DNA of 64,000 bases from Hemibagrus wyckioides (taxonomy: Eukaryota; Chordata; Actinopteri; Siluriformes; Bagridae), in the NCBI RefSeq assembly GCF_019097595.1, contig NC_080715.1:23499573-23563572 (forward strand), in the 5' to 3' direction. Below the pieces are notes generated by a model. The model had not been told where the DNA came from and searched no databases. It saw only the letters and a program-made list of their open reading frames with translations. Made by a program: the position numbers and the translations under genes. Shown here piece by piece: positions 1 through 13,289 of the stretch (the first letter of the stretch is position 1; each line of letters opens with the position of its first letter).

Positions 1-302
1 GAATTATGTGCCAAAGCAGTCTATCATTTTCATTTTCCATATTTTCTATCATATCACATATCAGAAAGCATAATCAGTGCATTAGATTTGTGATTTAGTT
101 TGATTTCATTGCAGTGTCCTCAATTATGCAAGTGAAAGTAAAATAACTTTTTAAACTAAATACATCACCAAATAAGTTAAAGATTAATTACAAAGTGTAC
201 TGCTAGTTATTACTGCTGTTGTGTCTTCAAGACTTTTCCTGATTTGTGTCTACTGCTTTGATTGTGTATTGCATTTAAATGTGCTCTTTTCACTGTTTAC
301 AG

Positions 303-3061
303 GATTTTAATGATCAACTAACATCCACCTTCTACAAAATACAGAGCAGTATCCACTCAGCCTATGAGACTCCCGATAATGTGTTGCTGGCGGAGGTAAA
401 TTACACGTACTGTGCACAATTTGTCCAAAAGCCCACTGCAGAAGAGGCCATAGAAGAGAGACATTTGCTCAATTCCACTGCATGGCCAGATCCACCAGTG
501 AAAGACCTCCCTGCGGAGTTCAGCAGTAACCCTGCCAAGAGCTACTATGTGATTCAAGGTGAACCAGAGCAACACATAGGTGGTCAGCTTGTGGTTAATG
601 TCCATGTGCACAACTTCTTGGGCCTACCTAAGAGGCATGGAGGAGATTTCCTGACAGCCAGGCTGCATTCACCCAAGCTAGGTGCTGGAGTTGTAGGGAA
701 GGTGCATGACCACAATGATGGGAACTATACAGTGCTGTTCCCACTGCTGTGGGCTGGTGAAGTGCAAGTAGAAATTACTATGGTGCATCCTAGTGAGGCA
801 GTGGCAGTGCTCAAGAGATTACGAAAGGAGCAAACTCACACAGTGATTTTTAAAAGCCAGTTCCGCTCTGGTGACCTATCAGAGACCACTGAGTGTGACA
901 TGTGTCTTCCTCACAACCAGAAACCTCTCTGTAATTACACTGATCTTGAAACTGGAGAGCCCTGGTACTGCTACAAACCCAAAAGGCTAGGCTGTGATAC
1001 ACGAATAAATCATTATAAAGAGGGTTATAGGAAGACCCTCTTAAACAAGAATGAAGCAGAGTTTTTCAAGAGGTAAGATGGCAGCTGAAGTCTATTTGTA
1101 AAGATCCTTTTTCCATAGCTTTTTAAATTTGGATTAATTTCCTTGTTATTTGAGAAAACTGGGAAAATCAGGTCCTAAGATGTTGTCCTTGCTCTAAATG
1201 GATATTTAAAGTTTAAAAAGATATAAATGATAGTAATAAGATAAAATTATTAGAATAATTAGAATAAAAAAATAATAATTAGAATAAAAAAATTACCATA
1301 TTGTTTCAGGGGAGTAAATATAAAAGTGCCTATACCCGCAGCAAAGATGGACCGTGTGACTGTATTACCTGCAGAAAATAGTAAGTTTTTCTTTCAACAG
1401 TATCTTTAGAAATAGATATATTTTTGACTATAGTAGTAATATAAACTGCAGCCTGGTGAACAGTAGTACTTCAGAAGAAAGCCTGGGCCCTGGTTCAACA
1501 ACATTTTACCTTTTTTTTTTCCTTACAGTACTGTAGTCAAGTTGTGAGTAGTGAGAAGTTGATGCCAAAATTCACTCATCCAGAATTGTGTGAATTGATT
1601 GGAGTTTGTCAAAAGGGTGTTCCATTTCATTCTAACTTTACCTTCATTTTATCTTTCTTGAACAATATCTGCTGAGGGAGCTGATATTGTGCAGTGAGCT
1701 GATACTGATTGTCCAGTTCCACTGTCTGACCACAAAAAGCTGGATGAAACCATAATGTTTTGCTGGAATTTTATGTTTTAGGATGTAGATACACAAAAAC
1801 TTTGTTATTTGACAACAATATTAAATCCATATATGGCAGTTAAATAAAAATAATGTCTATTTATAGTCCACAAAAAGGGTGTTTCCCCTTCTAGAAGAGA
1901 ATGGGGAGGCATTGCTTATATCACAGATGAACTTAAGGAATAATTGTAACCTGTTGGCCGGTGTGCCACATATCACACTTTTTAGAGAAGCCTGTATAAT
2001 ATCTGTCTGCAGGCCACAATTGGCCCTGGGGAATATAGAATTTGAACATTCTATAATGACTATTTTATTATTGTTCTTGTTAAATATTAATGCAGTTGTG
2101 ATCTGCATTTCACTGCTCATTGAACACTGAAACAGATAGATTGCACTCTGATTTGTCTATATTGTAAGCTATCTTGTGATTAACATTTTTTCCCCCTTTA
2201 AAGATCAAACCAAAGTAGAAAGTACTTACAATGCTGCTGGCTACTACTTTCAAGATACCTGGAGGTCTCTGAGTGGTCCATCCATCCAGAATTTTACTAG
2301 CTCATCAGCCATAACAAGTTGTCTTAAAGGGAAGCTTGTGTACATGCATGGAGATTCAACAATACGCCAGTGGTTTGAGTACCTTGCTGATTTTGTTCCT
2401 AGTAAGAGCAAGTTTTTCTTTGTGTTTTATCAATTTCTTGTGTAAACACCCTAGTTTTTTCATGTTTATCCAATTTCCAATATGATGCTCACTTTCTCTT
2501 CTCCTAGACCTGAAACCGATGAATCTTTACAGCCTTATTAAAGTAGGACCATTCATGCTTGTGGATGACACTAACAATATTCTAGTGAAGTTTCACTGCC
2601 ATGGGACACCCATCCGCTCCCCCCCAGTGTACACCTCTGAACTGCGCTATGTAGCAAATGAGATAGACAGGATAGAGGGTGGGCCAAACACTGTGCATAT
2701 TATAAGTGTGTGGTCTCACTTCGGCACTTACCCAATTGAAACATATATACGGCGACTACGGCAAATACGGAAGGCTGTGGTGCGGCTGTTAAACCGTGAG
2801 CCAGATACGTTGGTGGTGATCCGCACTCCCAACATGCAGAAGTTTGATCCAGCATATAGCCTGTTCTATAGCAACTGGTTCTGTCTGCAGATTGATACTG
2901 TGCTGCGTGGAATGTTCAAAGGACTCAATGTGAAGTTTCTGGATGCCTGGGAAATGACGCTGGCCCACCACCTACCCCAAGACCTACACCCACCCCAACC
3001 CATTATTAAAAACATGATTGATGTCATCCTCTCCTATATCTGTCCAGCTGGGAAAACATAA
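303..3061 (+). CDS. NXPE family member 3-like, copy 1 (5' end outside window)
   Basis: Four coding exons are visible: 303-1072, 1310-1380, 2204-2401 and 2508-3061 (stop TAA). All junctions are AG/GT and the sum is 1593 nt, exactly 531 codons. The first coding exon is missing. In copy 2 the equivalent exon at 7215-7307 encodes 31 residues with a hydrophobic signal anchor, so the whole protein would be about 561 aa, close to the roughly 560 aa of mammalian NXPE3. The N-terminal half is the neurexophilin-like domain. The C-terminal half is a PC-esterase (SGNH-like) domain: the nucleophile block GDSTIRQW starts at 2350, and a likely catalytic Asp/His pair is in QDLHPPQ near the C-terminus. The family is predicted secreted or Golgi/type II membrane; its substrate is not established. 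Which teleost NXPE paralogue this is cannot be decided here. Confidence 0.88.
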
Positions 3062-5867
3062 AATGGTGTAAAAAACTTTTGTATTTATTAACATTTTGTA
3101 AAATAACTGTGTGAAATTCTGTATAATGGTATGAATGGTGGGGGGTGGGGGGGGCACACAAAATGGGGAAAATGTTTTCGATTTGAATCCCATTTCCTGC
3201 ATTTACATACATTTAGGGACTATGGTGATACAAAATCCAGGAAATAATTAAGTTGATTATAATGATAAAAAGAATAGTAGGCTATTAAACTATGTATATA
3301 AAAAAGTCTTACTTTTTTTTTTGTTTAAGAGGAACTGATCACCAAGACAAGGATAATGTGAGACTCAATTTCCGCTGTGAAACTTTTATTTCAAACTAGT
3401 CACTTGTTGCACAGGACGTCTGTCAGAGACACATCCACCAAACCGCAGGGGTTTAGAATAGAAAAAGCAAAAGCTTTTATGAATTGTGTTATATCATTAT
3501 TTTGTAATATCAAATGCAGATACACAGCAGCAAAATTAATATTTAATTAAATGAAAATCTTGACCATTACTTTAATAATTGTCTTTCATGCATAAACAAC
3601 CACCCTTAGTTAATGAACAAATTAAAATATTTACATTCCTGATGCTAATTTTCTGTGCAGCACAAATACCTAAAGTAGATCATTTTTATGTATCCAACAC
3701 TGTATTATAGCAGGGTAGGAATAACGATCTGTAATCATTACTTCTGTAATCCAAAAGGATGAGAAAATTGATAACACAATAGATACACTACTTACACAAG
3801 ATGCAAGATTGTTACACAAGATGCAAGATTGTTACACAATCTCACAAACATAAAAAAAATGTAATTTTAATATGAAGAACAATTACCATTGTCCTCTTTC
3901 TATCTATTCTGATATGAAAACCGCTGCCACAAATGGGATTTTTAAAAGTGCGTATGTGTGTGTGTGTTCCTGTCCCCAGTGGAAATTACAGTGGAAATGA
4001 CTGTTCCAGTCACTACTGTATTACTATTTGTCACTCTAGAGACTGTTGTGTGTGTGAAAGTAATACTCAACAAAGCACATTTGGTGCCAACAACCATGCC
4101 ATAGTTAATGTCACTGAGACCACACTTCTGATTTCGTTCACTTCCCTATTCTGATGTCTTTATTTGAATATTATGTTTGTGACCTTTGCTTCTTGGACAG
4201 TGACATAGTGTGTGTGCATACACACGAAGGGTGGTTTGGGTGGAGTTCTGGAGGTAGTATGGCCAGTTCAGGACAATGCCTAAATCATAAGTGTTTGCTG
4301 GTCGATTGGGCAAACACCCTTGGAAACAGATAAATTCAGTGAATTTTGATTTTTTACGGAATTTTAATTACTAGAGAAAACTTTGAGGATCTCCCCGGAG
4401 ACACTCTTGATTCACATGCTGCCCTCATACACTAGATTTACTCAGTTGTTTCGGTAAGTCTTTTACTTCCATGTTTTATATTTTAACCATGTACAATACC
4501 CACACTGCACTGTGCGTGTCATTGGAGCATTGACAGTAAATAATAAAATAGTAAACAGTAAAATAAATTTTATTGACAATAAATCAATAACATTTAGTTA
4601 TAAAATTAATTTAAAAATATTCAATTCAGACTAAGCCCAAATTCATTCAATAATTTGCCTAATAATCCATAAAGAAAAGGCTGGCATAAAAGTTAATTAA
4701 ACACATGGCTTAGGCTACTTTTAAAATAGTTTCAGGTAGCACGTGCTGGTACTGAATCTCCAAAGAACGCTGTCCATCCACACAGGTGTTTTTTTCTCAA
4801 ACATTAGCATTTGGACCTTCATTTTCTGGAGCATCGCACGTCTGTGGTCCGAAAAAAAGTGTTTCTTGTCGGACGCATTATTTGCTCTCTCTTTAGCTGC
4901 CGGAGACGGAGGAGGCTGAGAAGAGGTTTGATTGTTTGATTGATTGATTGATTGCTATGTCAGATTTACTTGGATGATTCACTGCTCCAGAACAAAGTTT
5001 GTAGACAAACTAAATAAGTCTACTGCCTGTCACACAGCATGGTCATTTCACCATCAGCATAATGAAAAATGAAGAAAATATCAGCCACAGCAGCATCTAC
5101 ACACAGTATCTGTTATAGTTGAACATGATTTCTTCATGATGATACTGAAACATGTGCATTACCTAATTTGATACCTGTGATTAACCTAATGCCAATCAGC
5201 AACTACTGGTAAAGACTATAACCTGTTAGACTGCTAAACGTATTATTCTAAACCTTGTTGGCATTAACATTCCCACTGCTTACAGGGCTGCACCCCACCC
5301 TGCCTTGACTGCTCAAACCACATCTCTATTATGTTAATTCTAGGATAAGCATCTGAAATGTGCCAAACTGGTGAAAAGAATAAAACAGTGATACTCCCTT
5401 ATACTGTTTCCTGACAGCAAGGCAGCCTTCTGTCCCAGTGATCAGAGATCATGTGCTCTGTATAGAGTGCTCTTAGAGCTCTCTATAGGCCACTCAAGTT
5501 CTTCCATAGCAAAACATTCAGGTTCTATAATGTTATAGGCCATATAGTGTATATATGGTATGTTTTGGTTCTACTGCATCAAGTATAAACCCCTCTGCTT
5601 AGAGCTGGTCTGTATCACACCATACCTGTGTGGCAAATTCACCATACAGGATGAATAATCAAAACTCTGCACAGACAGTAACCAACACTGGGGACACTGG
5701 TGCTGTGAGACTGCAAGGCTACTTACCATGCATCTGTGGCACCCATGTTCATAGATGTATTTATTTGTTTGTTTGTTGGTCGGTTTATTGGTTTATTTAC
5801 TTTTATGTGCAAAGCACTTATTTTTATATTATTAATGTAGTAATTATTATTATTATATTATATAATA
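3062..5867. other. Intergenic, no gene recognised
   Basis: This is the 3' flank of NXPE copy 1. Homology with the flank of copy 2 continues for about 90 bases past the stop codon (to roughly 3150) and then ends at a G-rich run. The rest is AT-rich sequence with no supported reading frame. A short stretch near 5455-5520 resembles Tc1-type flank debris but is too degraded to assign. Confidence 0.5.
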
Positions 5868-7019
5868 TACACTGTTCAGCTATAACATTAAGACCATTTG
5901 GCTAATATTGTGTTGCTTCCCCTTTTGCTGCCAAAACAACCCTGACTAGTCGGGACATGGACTCCACAAAATCCCTAAAGGTGTTAAGTGGTATCTAGAA
6001 CCAAGATGTTAGGTCCTTTAAGTCCTCTACGTTGTGAGGTGGGACCTCCCATGGATTGGACTTGTTTGTTTAGCACATCCAACAGATGCTTGATTAGATT
6101 GAGATCTGGGGAATTTGAAGGCTAAGTCAACACCTCAAACTCATTGTTGTGGTCATCAATCCATTCCTGAACCATTTTTGTTTTATGCCATGGCACATTA
6201 TCCTGCTGAAAGAGACCACAGCCATCAGGGAATACCGTTTCCATGAAAGGGTGTACATGGTCTGCACGAATGCTTAGATAGGTGGTACGTGACAAAGTAA
6301 TATCTACATGGATGGCAGGACCCAAGGTTTTCCAGCAAAACATCGCCCAAAGCATGACACTGCCTCCGCTGGCTTGCCTTCTTCTCATAGTGCATCCTGT
6401 GGCCATGTGTTCCCCAGGTAAGCGACGCGCACACACACCCGGCCATCCATGTGATTTGAAAGAATATGTTGTTCATCAGACCAGGCCATCTTCTACAATT
6501 GCTCTTTGGTCCAGTTCTAATGCTCACATGCCCATTGTTGGCACCTTCAGTGGTGCACAGGGGTCAGCATGGGCTCCCTGACTGGTCTGCGGCTATGCAG
6601 CCCCATATGCAGCAAACTGTGATGCACTGTGTATTCTGACATCTTTTTATCAGAACCAGTATTTACTTCTTCAGCAATTTGAGCAACAGTAGCTTGTCTG
6701 TTCTACCGGACCACATGGGCCAGCCTTCACTCCCCACGTGCATCAATGAGCCTTGGCCACCCATGACCCTGTCACCGGTTCATTCCTGTTTCTTCTTTGG
6801 ACCACTTTTGATAGATACTGACCACTGCAGACCAGGGAACACCCCACAATACCTGCAGTTTTGGAGATGCTCTGATCCAGTGGTCAAACTTGCTCAAATC
6901 CTACGCTTGCCCATTTTTCCTAATATGTCCCACCCACTAACAGGGGCCATGATGAGGAGATAATCAGTGTTATTCACTTCACCTGTCGGTGGTCATAATG
7001 TTATGACTGAATGATGTAT
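5868..7019 (-). mobile_element. Degenerate Tc1/mariner element, near full length
   Basis: The termini are inverted repeats of one another: the left end has cagctataacattaagacca and the right end, near 6990-7012, is its diverged complement. The length of about 1.15 kb fits Tc1 elements. The transposase is antisense to the listed strand and broken. A piece at 6122-6436 keeps recognisable blocks such as the catalytic-region QQDNVPWHK and a glycine-rich segment before it. The same family recurs, more decayed, at 11830, 19382, 46905 and at the window end. It is non-functional. Confidence 0.88.
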
Positions 7020-7067
7020 AATAATAATACTAATAATAACAATAATAATAACAACAACAATGCTACC

Positions 7068-7138
<71 letters not shown>
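7019..7138. repeat. (TAA)n microsatellite
   Basis: An imperfect then pure trinucleotide array; the pure part is about 7071-7137, roughly 22 units. It directly abuts the right end of the Tc1 element. It lies just upstream of the first exon of NXPE copy 2. Confidence 0.95.
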
Positions 7139-7214
7139 GGTTGTTCAAATTTCATTTTTTGCTTATTTGCAGATGGCTAACTGACACCGTGTGTTGTGAC
7201 CGTTGCACCGAGTC

Positions 7215-10200
7215 ATGGATGGACACATACCCAGATTGTCGCTTATCTTTGTTCTATTGGCAGTAGTAGGATTTATACTACTCATTAGCAACATCACATC
7301 TCTGGAGGTGATTATAACTCATTCAGAGTCAAAGATATATAAATTAGTGTATAAAACATCCTAGTTGAACAGATGTATAACCCACAGATAATATTCCTTC
7401 AAATTTTGAGTGAAGATTAAGAATATTGTGTTCATAAATTGCTCTATAATTTTGATCTTCATTGATTATTCCTTCATCAGTTTGCCTTTCTTTTTTTTTC
7501 TGCACATCTCTAAATAAGGGTAACTTTCCCTGCTGTAGTGATGCCTTTGGGCATGAGTCACTGGCTCTGAACATATGCCAAGGATATACAGTGTATGTGG
7601 CAAGGTATCCTGGTCAAAATGGACTGTAAAGCTCCATCACATGTTTGTGTTGCCTCACTCCTAAATGATTTCTGTGCACAGTTTGAAACATAGAACCACA
7701 TATTAGTGTAGAAATTCGACCTAAATTCTGAAAATAAAAACCTGACATGAGTTATTAGTTTTTACATGTCAGTTATTAGCAAATTAATAAATTACATATT
7801 TTTGTGTACTAATAGTGACTGTTTTATAAATTTTTTGGATTTTGTAACTTTCTTTATCCTACTCACAAAGTCAGTTCAGTCACTATACCAGAGTTCGTCA
7901 CTATACTAAATGGGGCCGCATATCTCTATATCTGTAGATCAGCACAGAATTATGTGCCAAAGCAGTCTATCATTTTCATTTTCCATACTTTCTACCATTA
8001 TATCACATATTAATTCAATTCAATTCAATTCAAGAAGCTTTATTGTAATTTCAACCACATATAGCTGACGCAGTACATAGTGAAATGAAACAACGTTTCT
8101 CCAGGACCTGGTGCTACATAAACATACAACATAAAGATCAAACACAAGAACAACACAAAGCTAGGACCGAAAGTTCGTCCAAGCCACATAAAGTGTAAAG
8201 TGTGCAGCTAGGTGCAAACAAAGCAATGACAAGACTAAAATAATAATAAATATGAAAAAGACAACACAAAAACACAGGACACTTAGCACCGAAAAAAAAG
8301 AAAAAGAACGTGCAATGAAATGTAAATGAAATGTAATAAAATGAGATGATGATGAACTTTGAGGCCTGACAACATGTATTGTGCAAAAATACAATATAGC
8401 AGCAGTTGAGGTAGTGCAGAATAGAAATAAACATAAATATAAATATAGCAGCAAATGAAAAACACAGGGGATGAGGTAGTGCAAAAAGTATCGAACAATA
8501 TAAGTTATGTGTGTGAGTGTGTGTGTCCACACAGGTGAGAGAGAGAGAGTGCGGGTGTGTGTATATGTGTGTGAGAGACAGGAATGCGTAATCAGTGCAT
8601 CAGATTTGTGCTTTAGTTTAATTTCATTGCAGTGTCCTCAATTATGCAAGTGAAAGTAAAATAACTTTTTAAACTAAATACATCACCAAAATATGTTAAG
8701 GATTAATTACAAAGTGTACTGCTAGTAATTACTGCTGTTGTGTCTTCAAGACTTTTCCTGATTTGTGTCTACTGCTTTGATTGTGTATTAGCTTCAAATG
8801 TGCTCTTTTCACTGTTTACAGGATTTTAATGATCAACTAACATCCACCTTCTACAAAATACAGAGCAGCATCCACCCCTGAGCCCTGGTACTGCTACAAA
8901 CCCAAAAAGCTAGGCTGTGACACACGAATAAATCATTATAAAGAGGGTTATAGGAAGACCCTCTTAAACAAGAATGAAGCAGAGTTTTTCAAGAGGTAAG
9001 ATGGCAGCTGGAGTCTATTTGTAAAGATCCTTTTTCCATAGCTTTTTAAATTTGGATTAATTTCCTTGTTATTTGAGAAAACTGGGAAAATCAGGTCCTA
9101 AGAAGATTTGCTTTGATTTAATTGCTCTTGCTCTAAATTGATATTTAAAGTTTAAAAAGATATAAATGATAGTAAAATGATGAATAAAAAAATTACCATA
9201 TTGTTTCAGGGGAGTAAATATCAAAGTTCCTATACCTGCAGTAAACATGGACCATGTGACTGTATTACCTGCAGAAAATAGTAAGATTTTCTTTACACTG
9301 CCTTTTCTTTACATCTGATTACACTAAAAATATAAGCTGTAGCCTGGTGAAGAGTAGTACATCAGAAGAAAGCCTGGGCCCCGGTTTAACAACATTTTAG
9401 AGTAATTTTTTTTAAATTGTTTTTAAAGTTTTGGAGTTTGTCAAAACGGTGTTCTGTTTCATTCTGACTTTACCTTCATTTATCTTTTTAAACAATATCT
9501 GCTGAGGGAGCTGATATTGTACATTGTATATTGTATTGAGGACACTCTGATATTGATTGTCCAGCTCCACTGTCTGACCACAAAAAGCTGGACGAAACCG
9601 TAATGTTTTGCTAGAATTTATGTTTCAGGATGTAGATACACAAAAAACTTTATTATTTGACACCATTATTAAATCCATATATGCCAATTAAATAATAATA
9701 ATGTCTATTTATCATCCACAAAAAGGATGTTTCCCCTTCTAGAGGAAAATGGGGAGGCATTGCTTATATCACAGATCAACCTAAGGAAAAACTGTAACCA
9801 TTCTGTGGGTACTTGGTGTCATGATGGGATTTTGCATTGCCTTTCTGCCCAGGGCCACATAATTTATTATGCTCTGATGACAGTTCCTAATAACAATTCT
9901 TGACCTGAGTAAATGGTGCTAAAATGTCAGCTGTGGTCTGCTAAATTAATTAAGATCCAAGATTTCACACATTTTAAACATTCAACATTCCATAATGACT
10001 ATTTTATTATTGTTTTTGTTAAATATTAATGCAGTTGTGATTTGCATTTCACTGCTTATTTAAATATGCACACACCCTCAATTAACCACTTATGGCATAC
10101 AGGCATCATTTTAAAAGGTCCTTTTAAAAATAGACTCCAACATTACAGACCCAAAGCACAAATCCCTCACTTCACATTTAAACATATAGATTGCACTCTG

Positions 10201-11104
10201 ATTTGTCTATATTGTAAGCTATCTTGTGATTAACATTAATATTTTTCCTCCCTTCAAAGATCAAACCAAAGTAGAAAGTACTAACAATGCTGCTGGCTAC
10301 TACTTTCAAGATACCTGGAGGTCTCTGAGTGGTTCAGCCATCCAGCATTTTACTAACTCATCAGCCATTACAAGTTGTCTTAAAGGGAAGCTTGTGTACA
10401 TGCATGGAGATTCAACAATACGCCAGTGGTTTGAGTACCTTGCTGATTTTGTTCCTAGTAAGAGCAAGTTTTTCTTTGTGTTTTATCAATTTCTTGTGTA
10501 AACACCCTAGTTTTTTATGTTTCTCCAATATGATGCTCACTTTCTCTTCTCCTAGACCTGAAACCATTGAATCTTTACAGCCTTAGGAAGGTAGGACCAT
10601 TCATGCTTGTGGATGACACTAACAATATTCTAGTGAAGTTTCGCTGCCATGGGACGCCCCTCCGCTGCCCCCCAGTGTACACCTCTGAACTGCACTATGT
10701 AGCAAGTGAGATAGACAGGATACAGGGTGGGCCAAACACTGTGTATAAGTGTGTGGTCTCACTTTGGCACTTACCCAATTGAAGCATATATACGGCGGCT
10801 ACGGCAAATTCGGAAGGCTGTGGTGCGGCTGTTAAACCGTGAGCCAGATACGTTGGTGGTGATCCGCACTCCCAACATGCAGAAGTTTGATCCAGCATAT
10901 AGCCTGTTCTATAGCAACTGGTTCTGTCTGCAGATTGATACTGTGCTGCGTGGAATGTTCAAAGGACTCAATGTGAAGTTTCTGGATGCCTGGGAAATGA
11001 TGCTGGCCCACCACCTACCCCAAGACCTACACCCACCCCAACCCATTATTAAAAACATGATTGATGTCATCCTCTCCTATATCTGCCCAGCTGGGAAAAC
11101 ATAA
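7215..11104 (+). pseudogene. NXPE family member 3-like, copy 2 (disrupted)
   Basis: This is a tandem duplicate of copy 1. Exon 1 is 7215-7307 (start MDGHIPRLSL, then a hydrophobic signal anchor and ISNITSLE), with a weak donor GTGATT. The remaining exons are 8822-8995, 9210-9280, 10260-10457 and 10556-11104. In the second exon, the 600 bases matching 357-956 of copy 1 are replaced by four bases (ccct), removing most of the neurexophilin domain and giving an immediate TGA at 8878. The last exon has a 5-base deletion near 10744, shifting the frame. The nucleophile block GDSTIRQW and all splice sites remain. Exon identity to copy 1 is very high, so the duplication is fairly young. It could still be transcribed, but it cannot make a full NXPE protein. 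Confidence 0.85.
8011..8577 (-). mobile_element. LINE 3' tail insertion (L2-like), intronic
   Basis: Copy 1 reads straight through from cacatat to the agcataatcag stretch (positions 55-75), whereas copy 2 has about 570 extra bases here. Read on the minus strand, the insert ends in an AATAAAG-like signal and tandem ttgaa units, which is the form of a fish L2/Maui-type 3' tail. The minus strand has no intact reading frame. It is a 5'-truncated insertion. Confidence 0.7.
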
Positions 11105-11829
11105 AATGGTGTACAAAACCTTTGTATTTATTAATATGTTAGTAATATAGCTGTGTGAAATGTGTAATAATGGTAATAATGGTTCTGCAAATAACTTTTA
11201 AAGTTGATAAAACATGGTAATGTAATTTAAAGTCAGACATTTGAATGCCTACATTTAATATGAGCATTCTGTAAGCAAAATGAGAGAGGAGTGTAATTAT
11301 GAAACTGTTTCAAACTGTTTAATGTATTGCAATAATGAATTTACAAAAGACACTTTTGGTATGAACAAGTTATTTGATAAGAATGATCAAATATAAGTAT
11401 TTAAATAAATGATTTTTAAGATCATTTTCATAAATTTGCTTTTACATTTTATCCAGGTTTTCTCCCATGATGGCCAAATTTAGTCTCATGGAGATTTATT
11501 TTGTTGCATCTCAGTCAGCATAAAGATTAAACAAGCAATTGATATGGTCCATCCTCACACTGGGGTCCATGTGTTTGATGTGCTTCTGTGACACCACGCT
11601 GCTCTCCAGATAGTGAGAGAATCATATGTGATGATTAACTCCCTCTAATGGGGTACTGCCAACCCCTTTCTGGAGATAAGCCTGAAATTCAATTCTGTGG
11701 TTTAATTTATAAGCACCTTAAGAACAATTGTGCATCAAAAAACAAATAACCCCAGCTGGCAACAAAAATCAAATAGATTTAAATATATACTTAAACAAAT
11801 AAATGAATATATGTTTCTCCATGGATTAG
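11105..11829. other. Intergenic, no gene recognised
   Basis: The first 90 or so bases are the 3' UTR-like flank shared with NXPE copy 1. The remainder is AT-rich with no convincing gene or named repeat. Confidence 0.5.
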
Positions 11830-12715
11830 AATTTTATTTCCAACACATTTTATAGATGCTTGTTCAGATTGCGATCAGGGGAATTTGAAGGTCAAGTCAA
11901 CACCATGAACACTTTATGTTTCTCAAAACATTACTGAACAATTTTTGCAATGTAGCAGGGAGCATTATCTTGCTGAAAGAGGACTGTGCCATTAGATATT
12001 ACTGTTGCCTTGAAGGGGTGTATTTGGACTGCTACTACTTGCAGCAATGTAGGTGGTACATGTTAAAGTAACATCCACATGAATGCCAGGACCCAAGGTT
12101 TCCCAGAAGAGCTTTGCCTAGAGAATCACACTGCCTTTGCTGGCTTGCCTTCTTTACATAGTGCATCCTGTTGCAATCAATTCTCCAAGTTAGCAGAGCA
12201 CACACTTCTGGCCATCCACATTACATAAAAGAAAATGGGATTCGCCAGTTCTGCAGCTCACCACTGCAGGTGCTTTTGGCAGTGGACAGGGGTCACCTGG
12301 ACACTCTGACTGGTCTGTGACTACACAGCCTCATAGACTGTGATGCGCTCTGTGCTTTGACACTTTTCTATCCTAGCCATCATTAACTTTTCAGCAATTT
12401 GTGCTACAGTAGCTCTTTTGTGGGATTGGCCAGATGAGCTAGCCTCCCAATGCACATCAGTGAACCTTGGGCGCATGATGCTGTTGCCAGTTCAGCAGTA
12501 GTCCTTTCTTTGGAACCCTGTTAGAAGATAGAGCTCTGAACCAGTCATCTATACATAACAATTTGTCCTTTTCCTTGTCGAAATCACTCAGATCCTTACG
12601 CTTGCCCATTTTCTGCTTCCAACACATCTACTTCTAGGTGTGACTGTTCACTTGCTGCCTAATATATCCCAGCTCTTGACAGGTGCTAATAAAATGAGAT
12701 AATCGATGTTCTGAA
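11830..12715 (-). mobile_element. Highly decayed Tc1/mariner copy
   Basis: The sequence follows the 5868-7019 element in the same order with many substitutions and indels: the agattg-gatctggggaatttg-like block near 11865, the cccaaggtttcccag block near 12090, and the acacatct-to-gatgagataatc-like end near 12640-12705. The outer termini are not recognisable. No reading frame survives. Confidence 0.75.
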
Positions 12716-12999
12716 CTCTGATCAAACAGCAAATCCAAATTCCTGGTAAGAAATTGCGTGTTCTGTTCGTTCTGACCCCAAAAGAGTAAATGGAATAATA
12801 AAAAGGTGAATCTGTCTGAGCCAAGAAAATGTGGAAGTATGTTCATAGGTATACTAAAAGTGGCTGTCTTAAAATTGGAAAGGCTTGTATGGCTGTTTGA
12901 TTTTAAAAACCATTATTTTATTTACTGCATATTTCAATATAAAATGGAATGGAACTATTTCAAAAAGTCTACACTAAAAGTCTACACTACACAAAAAGT

Positions 13000-13250
13000 A
13001 TTACACTAGATGGCAAAAGTTAGTCATAACAGCCATATGTGCTTGTTGTGCATCCCATTTCATATTCATTTTCATACTTTGCTGTTTTAACCTTCATTCT
13101 TCTGGAAGGCTTTCCAGTAGATGTTGGAGCATAGCTGTGGAGAAAGGCCTGGAGTGTGGTTGGCATTAAAGTTCATCCCAAAGGATTGAGGTCAGGGTTC
13201 TGTACAGGCCACTCAATTTCCTGTACCCTATCCTTGGCAACTTTTATTTG
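13000..13250. mobile_element. Tc1-type fragment
   Basis: A short stretch with the motif cttctggaaggctttccagt followed by cccaaaggattgaggtcagg. This order is seen in antisense at the 3' side of fish Tc1-like elements, and the related block occurs here at 30620-30790. Termini are missing. Confidence 0.5.
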
Positions 13251-13289
13251 CAAAGCACTTTGATTTTGAATTAAAATTATTTTTCAATG

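Noticed and set aside
8138..8532. Two long hydrophobic minus-strand frames rich in Phe, Tyr and His
   Set aside because: They lie in the LINE 3' tail insertion and reflect its T-rich composition; no motif or splice context.
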